A DNA stretch of 64,000 nucleotides. It comes from Manduca sexta (lineage: Eukaryota > Arthropoda > Insecta > Lepidoptera > Sphingidae). The DNA lies in NCBI RefSeq assembly GCF_014839805.1, contig NC_051138.1, positions 7,066,983 through 7,130,982 of the forward strand, in the 5' to 3' direction. The notes under the pieces are model-generated. The model was not told where the DNA came from and ran no database searches. It saw nothing but the letters and a program-made list of their open reading frames with translations. Below are positions 1 to 11,749 of this stretch, one piece after another. The position numbers and the translations under genes are program-made. Numbering within the stretch: the first letter of the stretch is position 1; each line of letters opens with the position of its first letter.

Positions 1-1399
1 ACGCATCAAACGGTGTTTATTTAAAATCAGTAAATTTCTATAATCAGTCAATAGGTATCTTTATTAACTTTAATTTAAAAAAACTGAAACATGTTTTTCT
101 TTTTAGACTTTAACCTAGAGAGAACGCATTCCTACCTGTTATGAGAAAAACTATTTTGATATTTATTGTTTCTGCTCATCTTACTCTGGCACTAGCAACC
201 AGCGGGTCGCTGCACTGTGGCGGCACACTGGCCTCGATCGCAGGGCTTCTCGTTACTTTCATTACATTAGTATCGCTCATAGTAATTGTGAATGCACTAC
301 TATATAAAATTTATTGACATCTATAATATGTTCCGGGTATTACATCACCTTTGAACCGGAGTTAACTATCAGAATCCTATATATGTACCGATTAGAATTT
401 ACATGCTATTTATTTATTTCGCGTTAACGTTTATTCCCGGGATAAAAATAGCCTATAGCACTAATGGGTTACGTAACTTCCTGTTGGTTAAAGAATTTTT
501 AAATATGGTTTAGTAGTTTTTAAGTTCATCCATTAAAGATAAAAAAAAAAAACATTATGAAGTCTAATATTTTCTGTTTTTAATACTAGTAGGCCTGGCA
601 GATGTTGTCTTATTACAGATCGTCTTTTACGTAGACCGCATTTTATGTACAAACTTCTTTAATATTTTTAGATTTCGACAACAGGACCACCTATCGGATC
701 CAAACTTACGCTATTTTTCAATATGAAACCAGCCAAATACGCTCATAAAGTTTGTATGAAGAATGATTTTCACCAAAAACATGATAAATATTTCCACCTT
801 TTACCGTCCTTTCTCGTTTATTTTCCGAAATTATTAGTTTATACAAAACTAGTCCTAACAATTACGAATACAACAGAAAAGGAATCAGCCAAATTATCTA
901 GCCGTTCTCCTCTAAAATGATACTCTTACTTTAGTTGATTAACTTTAATTTAATTGATTTTTAATAATATGTATAAATATAATAATAAATGAGACCTATT
1001 TGCAATACCAATCCTGGATCTATGACCCTAACCATACATTATCTTGATACACAAGTACATACTAAATCGTGATATCAGTTAGATCAGCTATTTGTAGTTT
1101 AATCTCATGAGCGAGATGTAGGTAGTCTATAATTCTGCACTTTATATCGCATTATTCTACTTTAATAACAACATTAATAATATAACTTCAGCTATTTCCT
1201 TCAGTCTTTCCCTGGTTTTCCAGCAGGAAAATCAGGGAAAGGCATGTACTACTTATTCGCATTTGTTTATTTTGAATGTAGGTAAAATAGACTGTAGGTA
1301 ATATAATATGAATGATCACTGTTGTACTAGGATTTCAATATTGTCGTCTCAATATGTAGTGAATAATCATGAATATAACAAAGTACTATATTTTTATAG
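1..1399. other. Non-coding stretch upstream of the first visible transporter exon
   Basis: No exon of the downstream transporter could be placed here, so this is most likely its intron; the part of the transporter that precedes the first visible exon is not found. The region is AT-rich. The one oddity is a short open frame at 141-317 (+), 58 codons, starting MRKTILIFIVSAHLTLA. It is hydrophobic at both ends and would look like a small signal-anchored or membrane peptide if translated. Nothing else supports it. Confidence 0.4.
141..317 (+). CDS. Small hydrophobic ORF, 58 codons, doubtful
   Basis: An ATG at 141 opens 58 codons to a TGA at 315-317. The N-terminus (MRKTILIFIVSAHLTLALA) has a basic start and a hydrophobic run like a signal peptide. 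The middle is Gly/Ser-rich with one Cys. A second hydrophobic segment runs to the C-terminus. No family is recognised. It lies in what is probably an intron of the transporter gene and may be chance. Support would come from transcript data or conservation in related moths. Confidence 0.15.
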   Translation: MRKTILIFIVSAHLTLALATSGSLHCGGTLASIAGLLVTFITLVSLIVIVNALLYKIY

Positions 1400-4300
1400 G
1401 TGTATTTTGCACTATGGTTATGGGAGCTATATGCACACATTGCATGCATGTGTTAGTTCAGTGTTCTCATGAGCTATGCATCAGAAGTCAAAGACCCGCA
1501 TTAAGCTTCTCTGAAGTCGTCGAAGATTCGTTTGCTTCAGGCCCTATATCTTTTCGGCCATATGCTAAGAAAATGAAGTAAGTATTTTGATACAATAACA
1601 TTATAATATTCTAAGTAACAATTGCCCCAATATGTGTTTTTGTTCAATATAAAGTTGCAGGTACTTACCTATAACAACAGTGTACGTCCGATCCTATGAG
1701 AATATTATACCAATATTATTTGTCTCATGTTACCATTATCTGATAACCTTGAGTGTTGACTAAATCGTTTTCCAATATTTTGAGTGTAACAAATTACGCC
1801 TCAGTTGTATGTACATAATAATATGTAATAATAACTTAGAATACCTTGTATTATCGTAAAAATATCGGGTAAAAGGATTTTATAAATTCCTTTACTGGAA
1901 TTTCGCTTAAATAACTTATGATGCATAATGTACATTATTGCGTGATACATCTTATTATTGTAATATATAAATAGTATAGAAAATTTCCGCTTTTTAAATC
2001 AACAAATTTAAGTGTCACAAACACCTACACCTACTGTGAACAAACAAATAAATTTTCCCCTTCATTTATAATACTTGTATGTAGGTTCACTGATAACGTT
2101 CATTTAATAATTCGTTATCATAAGTTCTGTACCGCTATTTGCTAACTAACAATCTTTTTAAAAGACTATTTAGTTTTATTGATAAAGTAAAATAAAAACT
2201 GGCACACGGAGAAGGTAATAGGCAAAAAATGATGCCTTCAAACAAATTCATATTTGTGGCTTTCAGTGAGGAAACATAAGTAACGGGCTTTCTAGGGATT
2301 TTTTATCAACGATTGCGTGCTCATCTGAATAAACGCCCGATTATTAATTTCAGCTATTTTAATTTAATATTTATTAAAATTATAATGTTCTTACTTGGGA
2401 TTTCTAAATACATTGAATAACTGCAGTATCTCGTGTACAAACATCTTAATAGTGCCAGCGGCTGGTAGACTCAGATGTGTATCAGATATTATATTTTGGT
2501 TTAGGTGACGCGCTTTTTTTCGTATGAATTAAATATACTTATAATAATAAAAATTTCATAAAATGAACAAAGTTAACACTCACATACAAAGCATTGTATT
2601 GTCAGTTTATGTATTAATATGTTACGTATAGCATAATCCATATATTATGTTGATTGTTTCAGGACTATTGTTAATGTTTTTCTGGTCACAACACAATTGG
2701 GATTTTGCTGTGTATATTTTTTATTTGTTGCCACTAACCTGCAAGACTCGCTGCGTTTATTTCATATAAATTTACCTGTACACGTGTACTTGGTGTTGCT
2801 GTTCCCGCCAATATTAGCACTTTCTATGGTGAAAAATTTAAAATATTTGACACCAGTGTCTCTGATTGCTTCTATAATGACCGCTTGGGGTCTTGTAATA
2901 ACATTTTACTATATTCTGCAAGATTTGCCACATACTGACACGGTGAAAGCCATAGCTACTTGGCATCAACTGCCATTGTATTTTGGTACAGCTATATATG
3001 CATTTGAGGGCATCGGAGTGGTAAGTTTTCATAATCATATAAAGAATTTTATTCTTTATTTCTAATTTCATCAGATCATCTAGATAATATATATAATAGG
3101 TACCCTACTAAAACACTACAGCATACCGTTATTAAATTCCTGTGCTAAAATGGCCAACTCATAAAAGGATTGATTGCATTGACGCGGGCAGAATGACATC
3201 ATTCGTTATAGCTCCACATTATACATGTAATAGTATATTGAAGTTTGTCCTAGTTTTGTGTACTATGATGTCATACTGATATTTTGTATATAAAAAATAA
3301 AATCGAATACTAGACTAACAACCGATTATATTTTTATAAAATTTCCGGCGTTCTGTTTTTTCAGGTATTGCCATTAGAAAATAACATGAAAACTCCTGAA
3401 GACTTTGGGGGATGGACGGGAGTTTTAAATACTGGTATGGTCATTGTAGGAGCACTGTATACAGCAGTAGGCTTTTTTGGATATTTGAAATATGGTAATC
3501 ATGTTCAAGGAAGCATAACACTAAATTTGCCGAATACCCTGTAAGTTCACGTAAATACCACAATGTTTATGCTCCAACAACATACCTAAACAAAATAACC
3601 ATTGAATTTACAAAAATACTGTATTTTTTTTACAGATTAGCTCAAAGTGTAAGGTCTGTAATGGCAGCTGCAATTTTCCTTTCGTACGGTCTACAATTTT
3701 ATGTACCGATGAATATAGTGTGGCCTTACGTGAAATCTAAATTGACTTCAGAACAAGCGCTGAAATATGGCGAGACTGTTACAAGATTCGTCCTTATATC
3801 AACAACATGTAAGTTTTATTTGTCTTGTACAATTAATTGTGAATAAATTCGATATTCATATTTGATGCATACTCGATATCTTTAACATTAGACGTGTCTG
3901 GGGAATTGGTTATCATTTATCATGTTTATACAAAAAGATAGTGAAAGCTCGTTACCTACATTCTACTTCGTTATACAAATATGTAGGTAACGACTTATTT
4001 ATTTACAAATAGTTTCAAAGTAAGTATTGTTATGGCGTTGATTCAACAATATTTGACGTCTATCGATCTCAAGACTTTTCTCGAATAAGGCAAATATTTT
4101 GAAAATTCCATACCCACTTACAGACCACAGTTGCCAAGCTAAGTAGGTACTATTGCGCATTTGGATCAATACGTAAAATGACTCATCGACATTAACCAAT
4201 TCGTTCATTGACGCAAACACCAACCGACAAAATTTTATTCTCAACATCTACTGAAGTATCTATTGTAGTATTCTACCATAACGAATATTACTATCGGAAG

Positions 4301-4985
4301 AGGCGTATCCGCGACATCAAAATTTCCTTGAAGTGCACCGGTGCGGTTAAGAGTGTCTCGTTGAGGACTACACGGTAAACTTGAGTTGTTTTAATAGACT
4401 CAGACCTCTCTCTCTTTTAGTTTGGTTAAATCATCCGTTATATTAATCATTTCATTTATAGATATTTTATCGTGCTTATAGATTTTTTTTTCGGGCATTG
4501 TTGGAAATTGCACTGATCGTTTGAGTGTAAATAAAAGACTAGACACATTCAACTCCTCGAACTTTCGTAACATATTTATACAAAACGTACAAAACATGCG
4601 ATATCACAATTGACGTCGACCTTTCCAAAGTGTACTATCTAACAAATGGCAAATATGATACTGGAATTATGTTATTGAACACTATATGAATTATGCTCGT
4701 TATCGGCCGCGACTGCCAACTAATAAATAAAATGATCTGTGCACAGTTCTGGCTGCAGCGTTGATTCCAAACTTAAGCGGAATTATTTCACTCGTTGGTG
4801 CATTCAGCAGTTCGGCGCTCGCTCTCATATTCCCGCCGATTATAGAAATCATGACCTTCTGGCCGGACCAATTGGGTAAATATGATTGGAAACTGTGGAA
4901 GGACGTTGTTATTATAATATTCGGTATTACGGGTTTTGTATTTGGTACTTATACTAGTATAGAAAATATTATAATCCACACGTAA
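1400..4985 (+). CDS. Proton-coupled amino acid transporter (SLC36/PAT, pathetic-like), 3' part
   Basis: Five exons are visible: 1400-1577, 2663-3020, 3365-3540, 3636-3808 and 4747-4985. All have AG/GT borders and matching phases, giving 373 residues and a TAA at 4983-4985. The N-terminal part, including the family's conserved Gly-rich first helix, must lie upstream of the window. The first exon contains GAICTHCMHVLVQCSHELC, a hallmark stretch of SLC36/PAT carriers. Later exons supply several hydrophobic helices (for example QLGFCCVYFLFVA), the AIYAFEGIGVVLPLENNMK stretch conserved in PATs, and a C-terminal helix pair. Family members move small neutral amino acids with protons across plasma or lysosomal membranes; in flies pathetic also influences TOR-dependent growth. 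Which paralogue this is cannot be decided here. AATAAA at 5001 and 5819 are candidate polyadenylation signals. Confidence 0.88.
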
Positions 4986-7900
4986 ATGAATGCTTCAAGG
5001 AATAAAATTAAAAAATCATATTTACATGCTTACCAAAGATTACGAAATGTAATAATTTATTATAAAATTGACAATAATGATTATTTATATACTTATTCTC
5101 TGTGTCTATATAACTGTTGCTTTTTAGATAATTTGTTGTTACCTATAGAGTGTTATTGGGATGGTGATGTTTTGAAGCAAATAAGCTTACGACCAGTTTA
5201 CTCTGGACAACACAAAAAGATGTACGACTTACGAGTACATACGAACTACACTGTTTGTGTTAATTGTTGGTATTTCCAGACATGCTTTTTAATATCTACA
5301 CTGTGCTTAAAACACCATCGTCTTAGGTCTTAATATGTTATAAGCTATTGATGAGCTTTTAGTATTAATTTAGTAAAATGTTACTGGTCATTCGTAATGT
5401 GGAGTACCTGGAGAAAATATCATTCCTAAATAATTAGATGTAATCTTGAAGTGATATAATTTTGTATTGGTATATTATACATTTGTATTGACTTATTGTG
5501 ATTCATAGATTTATTGTTATTGTTTTTATTTGATATCTTTGACAGAATCTTTATTTTATTATTTAACTAAGCACAAATACTTACTAGTGATGAATTATTT
5601 TTTTCTTCTGTTGATAGAATTTGTATCGTTTCAGTTTGCTCGGTTAAATAATCAACGTGCTAAACAAATTTATACGTTTTATGCTTTTCTCATGTGTGTC
5701 TAATCTAGGTAATTTAGAGACCATAGCACACAAGCGTAATATGGTTTATTACGTGGAGATCAATATTTATACGCCTTACCTACCATATTCGGCGAAATGA
5801 ATTTTAACATTTATCTATAATAAACAGATTTATTTATTTATATGTAAATACGGTTATATTTTCATTGTATCTTTTATAAAAAGAGACAACATGATTGTTA
5901 TAGTATTAGAAGTACAAAATTTTAAATGTGAAAAAAGAAACATCGTACTTACAAAACATAAATGAACAACAACAAACAAACAACATTATAAATATCATAT
6001 TAAATTATTTTATTGAGATGCGTGGAGATCATAACAATTAACATAAAGGTACAATTGTTTACAAAAAACTTTTTCCGTCTCTGAATGCTTTAAATTTCAG
6101 AATTATATAACTTTATTTAGATCTCTTCTATATCCCGTAAAACGATTATACCGTAAGTGTGCTATGCGCCTTAGTTACTATGATTATTGTCGTAAATGAC
6201 TTGTACATTCCTATACCTACTATTAAAGTTTTACAGTTACCAGTTACGACATGAATAAAAGGGTGTACAGAAACAACTATTTATGCTTCAAATACGCAAC
6301 CAAGGTTGATCAAACAAGCAGGCTTAAATATGAGAAAGTTTATTACACGCAAATAACGAAAAATATTATATATTACCTGCTAGTTCATGTCAATATCACA
6401 ATTTTTCATATTTAACAAATTAGCCTACATATGTCATCAGATATGGTAACTGCCCGAAATTTTTTATGAATTTATATTTTTACAATTACAATACCTATGC
6501 GTGTATCCCATTTTGTGCTGCATGTAATAAGTTAAAGTTGAAATCAGCATTCTGGAAAGCGAACTCGATATTCAAACGAAATAAACCAAGCTGTAAAAGT
6601 GATATCTCTAGATTTGTTGCAAATTACTGCTGCGATGAAACTTGTTTTCTTTTACAATTTCTAGATATACATAAGTATCCACACATGGGCGTGGTTACGG
6701 ATTTGCTCTAGAGGCTTGGATGAATATTCTGAAATCAACAATACAATTTAGGTACATACTACATAAATATAATATTTAGAAATTAATCTTTAGAAATTGC
6801 CATAAATTTGAAAAATTAAGATATTTAGAGGACAAAGTTTGCATATAATATGACCGTGCTTTGTATAAAGTTAAATCAATAACATACTCCTTATTGACCT
6901 TTAATTTATTTTGAAATGTTTTAAAGTTAGTATGTACTTGTATCATAATATTGCTTTTGGTAGCTATTGTTTTTTTTTGTTAGTTGTTTAAGCGTCCCGT
7001 GACTCGTACTACAACGCATAGATGCACTAACCCATGAAAGTTCTGGGCTATACATACGTGTCTATGCATTCTATTGCAGTTCCGTCACTGGTTGGTGAAT
7101 TAGCGCTCATACAAGCGCGTATTTTATTGGTGTAAAACACGAACCTCAAACGCTTAAATCGAAACGCGATAACAGTCAACGGTGCGACGTACTGTCCGGT
7201 ATTATTCCACTTGTTGCTTGCTGATCTCCGAATAAAATTCCTAAAGCCGTGATATAAATAAAACTACATAATGCTTTAGTTAAACATTGTTCGTTTATCT
7301 CCGTCATTAGATATTATGTAGTAGGTACGAAGTGATTAATGTTTTAGGGCAATTAGTTCATTTAGCTTAAAAAGCAAAAAGTGATTTTAATAATTCGACC
7401 ATGGTTTACCTTTTTTTTGTAGACATAAATTTTGTGTAGAATCTACCAACCCGAATTATCGATTCTGAAACTGTGTTTTAATGTCATTGAATATGAATGT
7501 ATGATAAAGGTTTATTGTATTCTAAAAACCTCCCAAATATTTTTTTGTCTGCATTTATGCTTTCTATAAACTTTCTATAAACATGAAATTTCGGTAGCCT
7601 TCTGAGGGCTTCTTTTATAGGCATTTTCGTCCTAAGCCATAATAATGCGCAAGTTGTTTTTAATTCTTCGAAATGTTTCTCAGTGATATGTATTATATCC
7701 AATGTAACTTAGTTTATAACATGGCGTGACCAAAAATTATCCGAAACATTTATTATTATTATTGACATAACTTTTCACTAAGAAATCTTGAACTGTTTAT
7801 AAAATTTAACGAGTTATGCTCTCTTTGACGTTCGATGTGTATTTGTGTATTTAGTATAGAAGAATAAAATGTTTACGAAAGTCTTTTATTGTCCTTTTAT

Positions 7901-8376
7901 TATTATTAAGTACCTACTAAAACAGTCATGGAAGAGCCCTGTGTTCAATGACTAGTTTCCACTAGCTAGTCAAATTTTCGGAAGAATAAAATAAGGACTT
8001 ACAGCTTTAGAACTTGCGAAGGCTATATATATATAATAATACTTTTCGTATATTCGAACTAGCTAAGTCAGACTTGGGCTATACTATAATATTATCCTAA
8101 GTTATAATAAGAAATTTTATTTTAAGTTGCTATTAAATATTTTATAAGTAAATTCCAGAACTGGCCATTGGACTTGGCACCCATTTAGATCTTATTTCTT
8201 TTGTCGTTGAAATCAACAACCAAGGCATAATATTGAACTCGGCTCTCATTTCACATTTATGTTTTTGATGGGGTATACTGTATTTTATCAACGAACAAAA
8301 TATCGGTAAGAATTATAATATAATTGCAATTTATTGCATGACTACACACGAGCAGGCAGGCAGCTTTCCATATATA
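4986..8376. other. AT-rich 3' UTR and intergenic DNA
   Basis: This starts with the 3' UTR of the transporter; its end is unknown, with AATAAA at 5001 and 5819. Beyond that no gene is recognised. A 72-codon frame on the minus strand (7484-7702) has a balanced composition rich in Lys, Leu, Arg and Phe and contains KEALRRLPKFHVYRKF. It could be a decayed coding fragment, but it matches no family I know. The rest is low-complexity A/T sequence. Confidence 0.4.
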
Positions 8377-8794
8377 TTAGTGATGCGACTTGAGCTCTGT
8401 TTTCACTCGAGTCACTCGAATGAATTTGTCAAATTCGCACTCGAATGTCGTCGTCGTCTCTATTCGGGTTTCCGAGTCAACGCGGCGCATCGAACAGATT
8501 CTAGTGCCACAAGATATCACTTCACTACTCTATTTTACTTATATTATATGCCGCGCCGGTAAAAACCGAAATTGATAGTTTCAAACATGCATCACTTAGT
8601 TTGCCGCACTTTTAAAAAAGCCGAATTGCAAACTTGCATCTCGAGTCATATCGAGTGAGATCTTTTACTGGAGTGACCTCAGAACAATGACAAGCAGGAG
8701 TGACTCTAAAACTCGAGTACTTATAACTCTACTGAGGTAGTAAAATTGCTAGAGTAACTCGAGTCACAAAATCCTATTCGAGTCGCATCACTAA
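8377..8794. mobile_element. Short inverted-terminal-repeat element (MITE)
   Basis: The ends are exact inverted copies: TTAGTGATGCGACT at 8377-8390 and AGTCGCATCACTAA at 8781-8794, each bordered by TATA. The interior is full of CTCGAGT/ACTCGAG-type repeats in both orientations and has no credible coding region. Size and structure fit a non-autonomous DNA transposon. The superfamily is unclear. Confidence 0.65.
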
Positions 8795-8877
8795 TATAAA
8801 TTTTCCTTGCAGGCAGCTCTCTCTCTCCGTCTTGAATAAGCAAAGATGACAGCATAGACTTTTATAGATGATGTTAA

Positions 8878-9515
8878 GGTGGTAGCTCAAGGTCCATTTT
8901 CATACATTTTGTTTCGGCTTTAATCTGGGTAACTAAACAAGTATTGGCAAGTAAAGAATTTAAATTCACGTCTAGTTAGTGATTAGTTCTCGCAGTTGAA
9001 AGAAAAACGTAAAAATAATTAATATGCATGGATATTTCGGCCTTTAAAATTTAATACGACGAAATTTTACCCAGATTAAAGGTGAAACAAAATGTATGAA
9101 AAATGGACCTTAAGCTATAACCTTAAGGAATTGTATTTATTTCTGTTCACGAAGGTGAAACTGTGCGAATGCGACAGCATTCAGTAATAGATATATAAGC
9201 TAATATACAGGGTCATTTTTACATTGTGTTACTAAATGAAACCACATACTCGCCTTCTCCTTTGCTGACATTGTGCCAAAAATCATCCATTAAAAACGAA
9301 TATTTTCACCAAAAATCCTGGTTTTAATTTTCGTCATATTAAATTTTAAAGGCCGAAATATCCATGATTATTAATTATTTTTACGTTTTTCTTTCAACTG
9401 CGAGAACTAATCACTAACTAGACGTGAATTTAAATTCTTTACTTGCCAATACTTGTTTAGTTACCCAGATTAAAGCCGAAACAAAATGTATGAAAATGGA
9501 CCTTGAGCTACCACC
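8878..9515. mobile_element. TTAA-flanked palindromic MITE, compound
   Basis: Both ends carry GGTGGTAGCTCAAGGTCC as an inverted pair and are bordered by TTAA (8874-8877 and 9516-9519), the target duplication typical of piggyBac-type elements. The arms extend for well over 150 bp on each side. A third, internal end (TGGACCTTAAGCTATAACC) followed by TTAA at 9123-9126 means that 8878-9122 could by itself be a complete 245-bp copy, with a second partial copy to its right. A related fragment lies at 51214-51447. Confidence 0.75.
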
Positions 9516-9519
9516 TTAA

Positions 9520-10270
9520 GTTATCTCCACTGGCCATAAACATCCAAAAATATAGTGTGCGCTGCCGGCTCAGAATAACGCTTGTTATTGTTTTGAAGCT
9601 GCCGGTCAAAAAAAGGAATAGAGCCTATGAAAAAGGTGCCATTGGAGTAAATTAGATTTGCAGATATAGGTAGTCATTCGGACTTGCTAACCTTCTCTCA
9701 CCTACTCTTCGACCCACGCATTAATGGTGTAGGTATACCTTGTTTTACCCGTAGCTGTAAAGTTGGCTATCCTGAGATCAATGTTATTAGCATTATATAT
9801 TACCGGACTTAAAAAAAATTGCGAATCATCAATCTAAGTTGGTTACAAAGTACATCGCGCCTAATGTGGATGGTAATATCTATTTGGCTTGCCAAAAAGA
9901 TACATGTCACGAGGCGATCCATTCGAAATAGATTTTTTTAAATTAAATTTTCGTAACGTTCCATGTTTGTGAGACGTCTATACTTCCAACTTTAAACAGT
10001 TCGCCGTTTCGATATGAGTTTCGTAGATCGTGCCGCTATGAACATCTGGCGGCTGCCCGAACATCAAATCCCGTGTATTTATGCCAGTTGTACACGCATA
10101 ATAAAGTTTTTTTTGGTCTTGTCTTTAGCTTACCGATTATAGATATCAGCTAACATAGAGTTGCAACACTTCAGATTTAAGTTTCCATTTTTCAGATTCT
10201 AAATTCCAACTGAATTTAGAATTTATATGCGATTCCGCATGTACAATACTAACCTAAAAGAAAAGAATTT
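9520..10270. other. Intergenic, nothing recognised
   Basis: Both strands were read and no coding exon, RNA gene or repeat boundary could be supported. Confidence 0.4.
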
Positions 10271-10500
10271 CTAATGCCGGCGCCACACATAGCAAAAATA
10301 TTTGAACACTTGTTTGAACTCATGTGTGGCATCGGTATTTGCGTATTTGTACAAAGTTCGTTTAAATGTTTGCATTTTTGTGAACGCTTTGATTTATGGT
10401 CAAAAAACCAATACCAAATGGCAATTACGCAAATACCCGTGCCACACATAAGTTCAAATAAGTGTTAAAATATTTTTGCTATGTTTGGCGCCAGCATTAG
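10271..10500. mobile_element. 230-bp near-palindromic MITE
   Basis: The left end CTAATGCCGGCGCCACACAT is mirrored by ATGTTTGGCGCCAGCATTAG at the right end. The two arms pair through most of their length (a GTGTGGCATCGGTATTTGCG block against its reverse complement), so the element could fold as one long hairpin. Overlapping frames appear on both strands only because of this symmetry. No target duplication is clear. It ends about 320 bp upstream of the ELAV-like gene and so lies within its possible promoter region. Confidence 0.65.
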
Positions 10501-10819
10501 GCTGAGCTCGTTTTTTAAACAGTTCATGAGAGGACATCACCATAGGAATGACCCATAAATAAATTCTCGCGTTTAGCCCTACGTCGGTTTTGTATAAGTA
10601 TTGAAAACCGTGCAATGTTATAGTTTCGATATTTTTATATTATTATTGCTTGTTTAGATACACATATAAAATTTAACTACGTTTTGTAAGTTGAATGAAT
10701 CACATAAATAGTTCCTGCAAATACGATTCACCAGTACACCAAGTTGTTACGTTTCCGAACAGATAAAAAATAAAACGTGACATTATGGTAAAATGTCATT
10801 CACCGACAACAATTAAAAA

Positions 10820-11725
10820 ATGTCGGAATCGTGTCAAGACGGTAATTGTCACGGAAATAATGAATTTGGACCAGAAGAATCACCCACCAAACTTATTGTC
10901 AATTACATTCCCGAAGTCATGACCCAGGATATGATGTTCTCGCTATTTTCGACAATGGGCAAATTGGAAAGTTGTAAACTGATAGCAAACCGAGGCTATG
11001 GGTTCGTCGAGTACACACGTCCCGAGGATGCTGTAAAGGCCCGCAAGGCTTTCAACGGTCTTCTGATGCAAAACAAGACTTTAAAAGTGTCCCATGCACT
11101 TTTAAATCCAGAAGCAAAACCCCCGTCGAAGCCAGAAGCCGACTGGAATCTTTACATTTGTAACCTGCCTAACGAATTGACCTTGCAAGATTTACATGGA
11201 CTGTTTGCACAATTCGGTAAAATAGTTAATTCTCGCATAGCAGCGGGTATCGCCTTCGTGTTATATGAACATCAATATGAAGCGGAGAGAGCCATACAAA
11301 ATATAAATGGCACTACACCACCTGGCTTTTTACACCCTTTAACAGTTAAGTATGCTAATAAAAGTAATCCTAATAAGCATAAAAATAATAATAATAACTT
11401 TTCTAAGAATCCATTAGTGAGGCCTTATCATTGGATCAACCATATGAGTGGTATGGGTGATCATAACTCGCCAAGCACATGGTCTATTTATATTTATAAT
11501 ATTGCCCCAGAAGTTGAAGAGTTAACTTTGTGGCAGCTATTTGGTCCATATGGTGCTATTGTATCAGTTAAGATTATTAAAGATCATCAAACTAATAAAA
11601 GTAAAGGTTTTGGTTTTGTCACAATGAGGAACTATGATCAGGCAGCTATGGCGATACAGGCATTAAATGGCTATGTTGTGCATGGGCAACCTCTGTCTGT
11701 TAGTTTTAAAACCCAAAAGAGATAA
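10820..11725 (+). CDS. Intronless ELAV/Hu-family RNA-binding protein, three RRMs
   Basis: A single uninterrupted frame of 301 residues. RRM1 spans about residues 24-94 and RRM2 109-180. An Asn/Lys-rich linker (181-200) leads to RRM3 at 221-297. The order, the linker and the blocks LIVNYIPEVMTQ, NGLLMQNKTLKVSHA and KGFGFVTM are those of ELAV/Hu proteins, which bind AU- or U-rich RNA and control splicing and mRNA stability. RNP1 is intact in RRM1 (RGYGFVEY) and RRM3 but degenerate in RRM2 (AGIAFVLY, 142-149). The beta2-beta3 loops of RRM1 and RRM2 are much shorter than in standard family members. The lack of introns, in a family whose genes are usually split, suggests a retrocopy kept under selection. 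AATAAA lies 18 nt after the stop at 11744. The ATG at 10820 is the first in frame. Confidence 0.88.
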   Translation: MSESCQDGNCHGNNEFGPEESPTKLIVNYIPEVMTQDMMFSLFSTMGKLESCKLIANRGYGFVEYTRPEDAVKARKAFNGLLMQNKTLKVSHALLNPEAKPPSKPEADWNLYICNLPNELTLQDLHGLFAQFGKIVNSRIAAGIAFVLYEHQYEAERAIQNINGTTPPGFLHPLTVKYANKSNPNKHKNNNNNFSKNPLVRPYHWINHMSGMGDHNSPSTWSIYIYNIAPEVEELTLWQLFGPYGAIVSVKIIKDHQTNKSKGFGFVTMRNYDQAAMAIQALNGYVVHGQPLSVSFKTQKR

Positions 11726-11743
11726 TGCTTAAACAAGACTTGT

Positions 11744-11749
11744 AATAAA
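11744..11749 (+). promoter_or_regulatory. Polyadenylation signal of the ELAV-like gene
   Basis: AATAAA lies 18 nt downstream of the TAA; a second, near-identical hexamer follows about 20 nt later. A 3' UTR this short would fit a retrocopy using a local signal. Confidence 0.45.

Noticed and set aside
7484..7702. 72-codon minus-strand frame with a plausible composition
   Set aside because: No family, splice context or neighbour supports it; mentioned only in the intergenic note.
8338..8575. Overlapping forward frames over the MITE at 8377
   Set aside because: They fall inside an inverted-repeat element made of CTCGAGT-type words and show no protein motif.
10249..10468. Frames on both strands with similar translations
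   Set aside because: The similarity is produced by the palindromic MITE, not by coding constraint.
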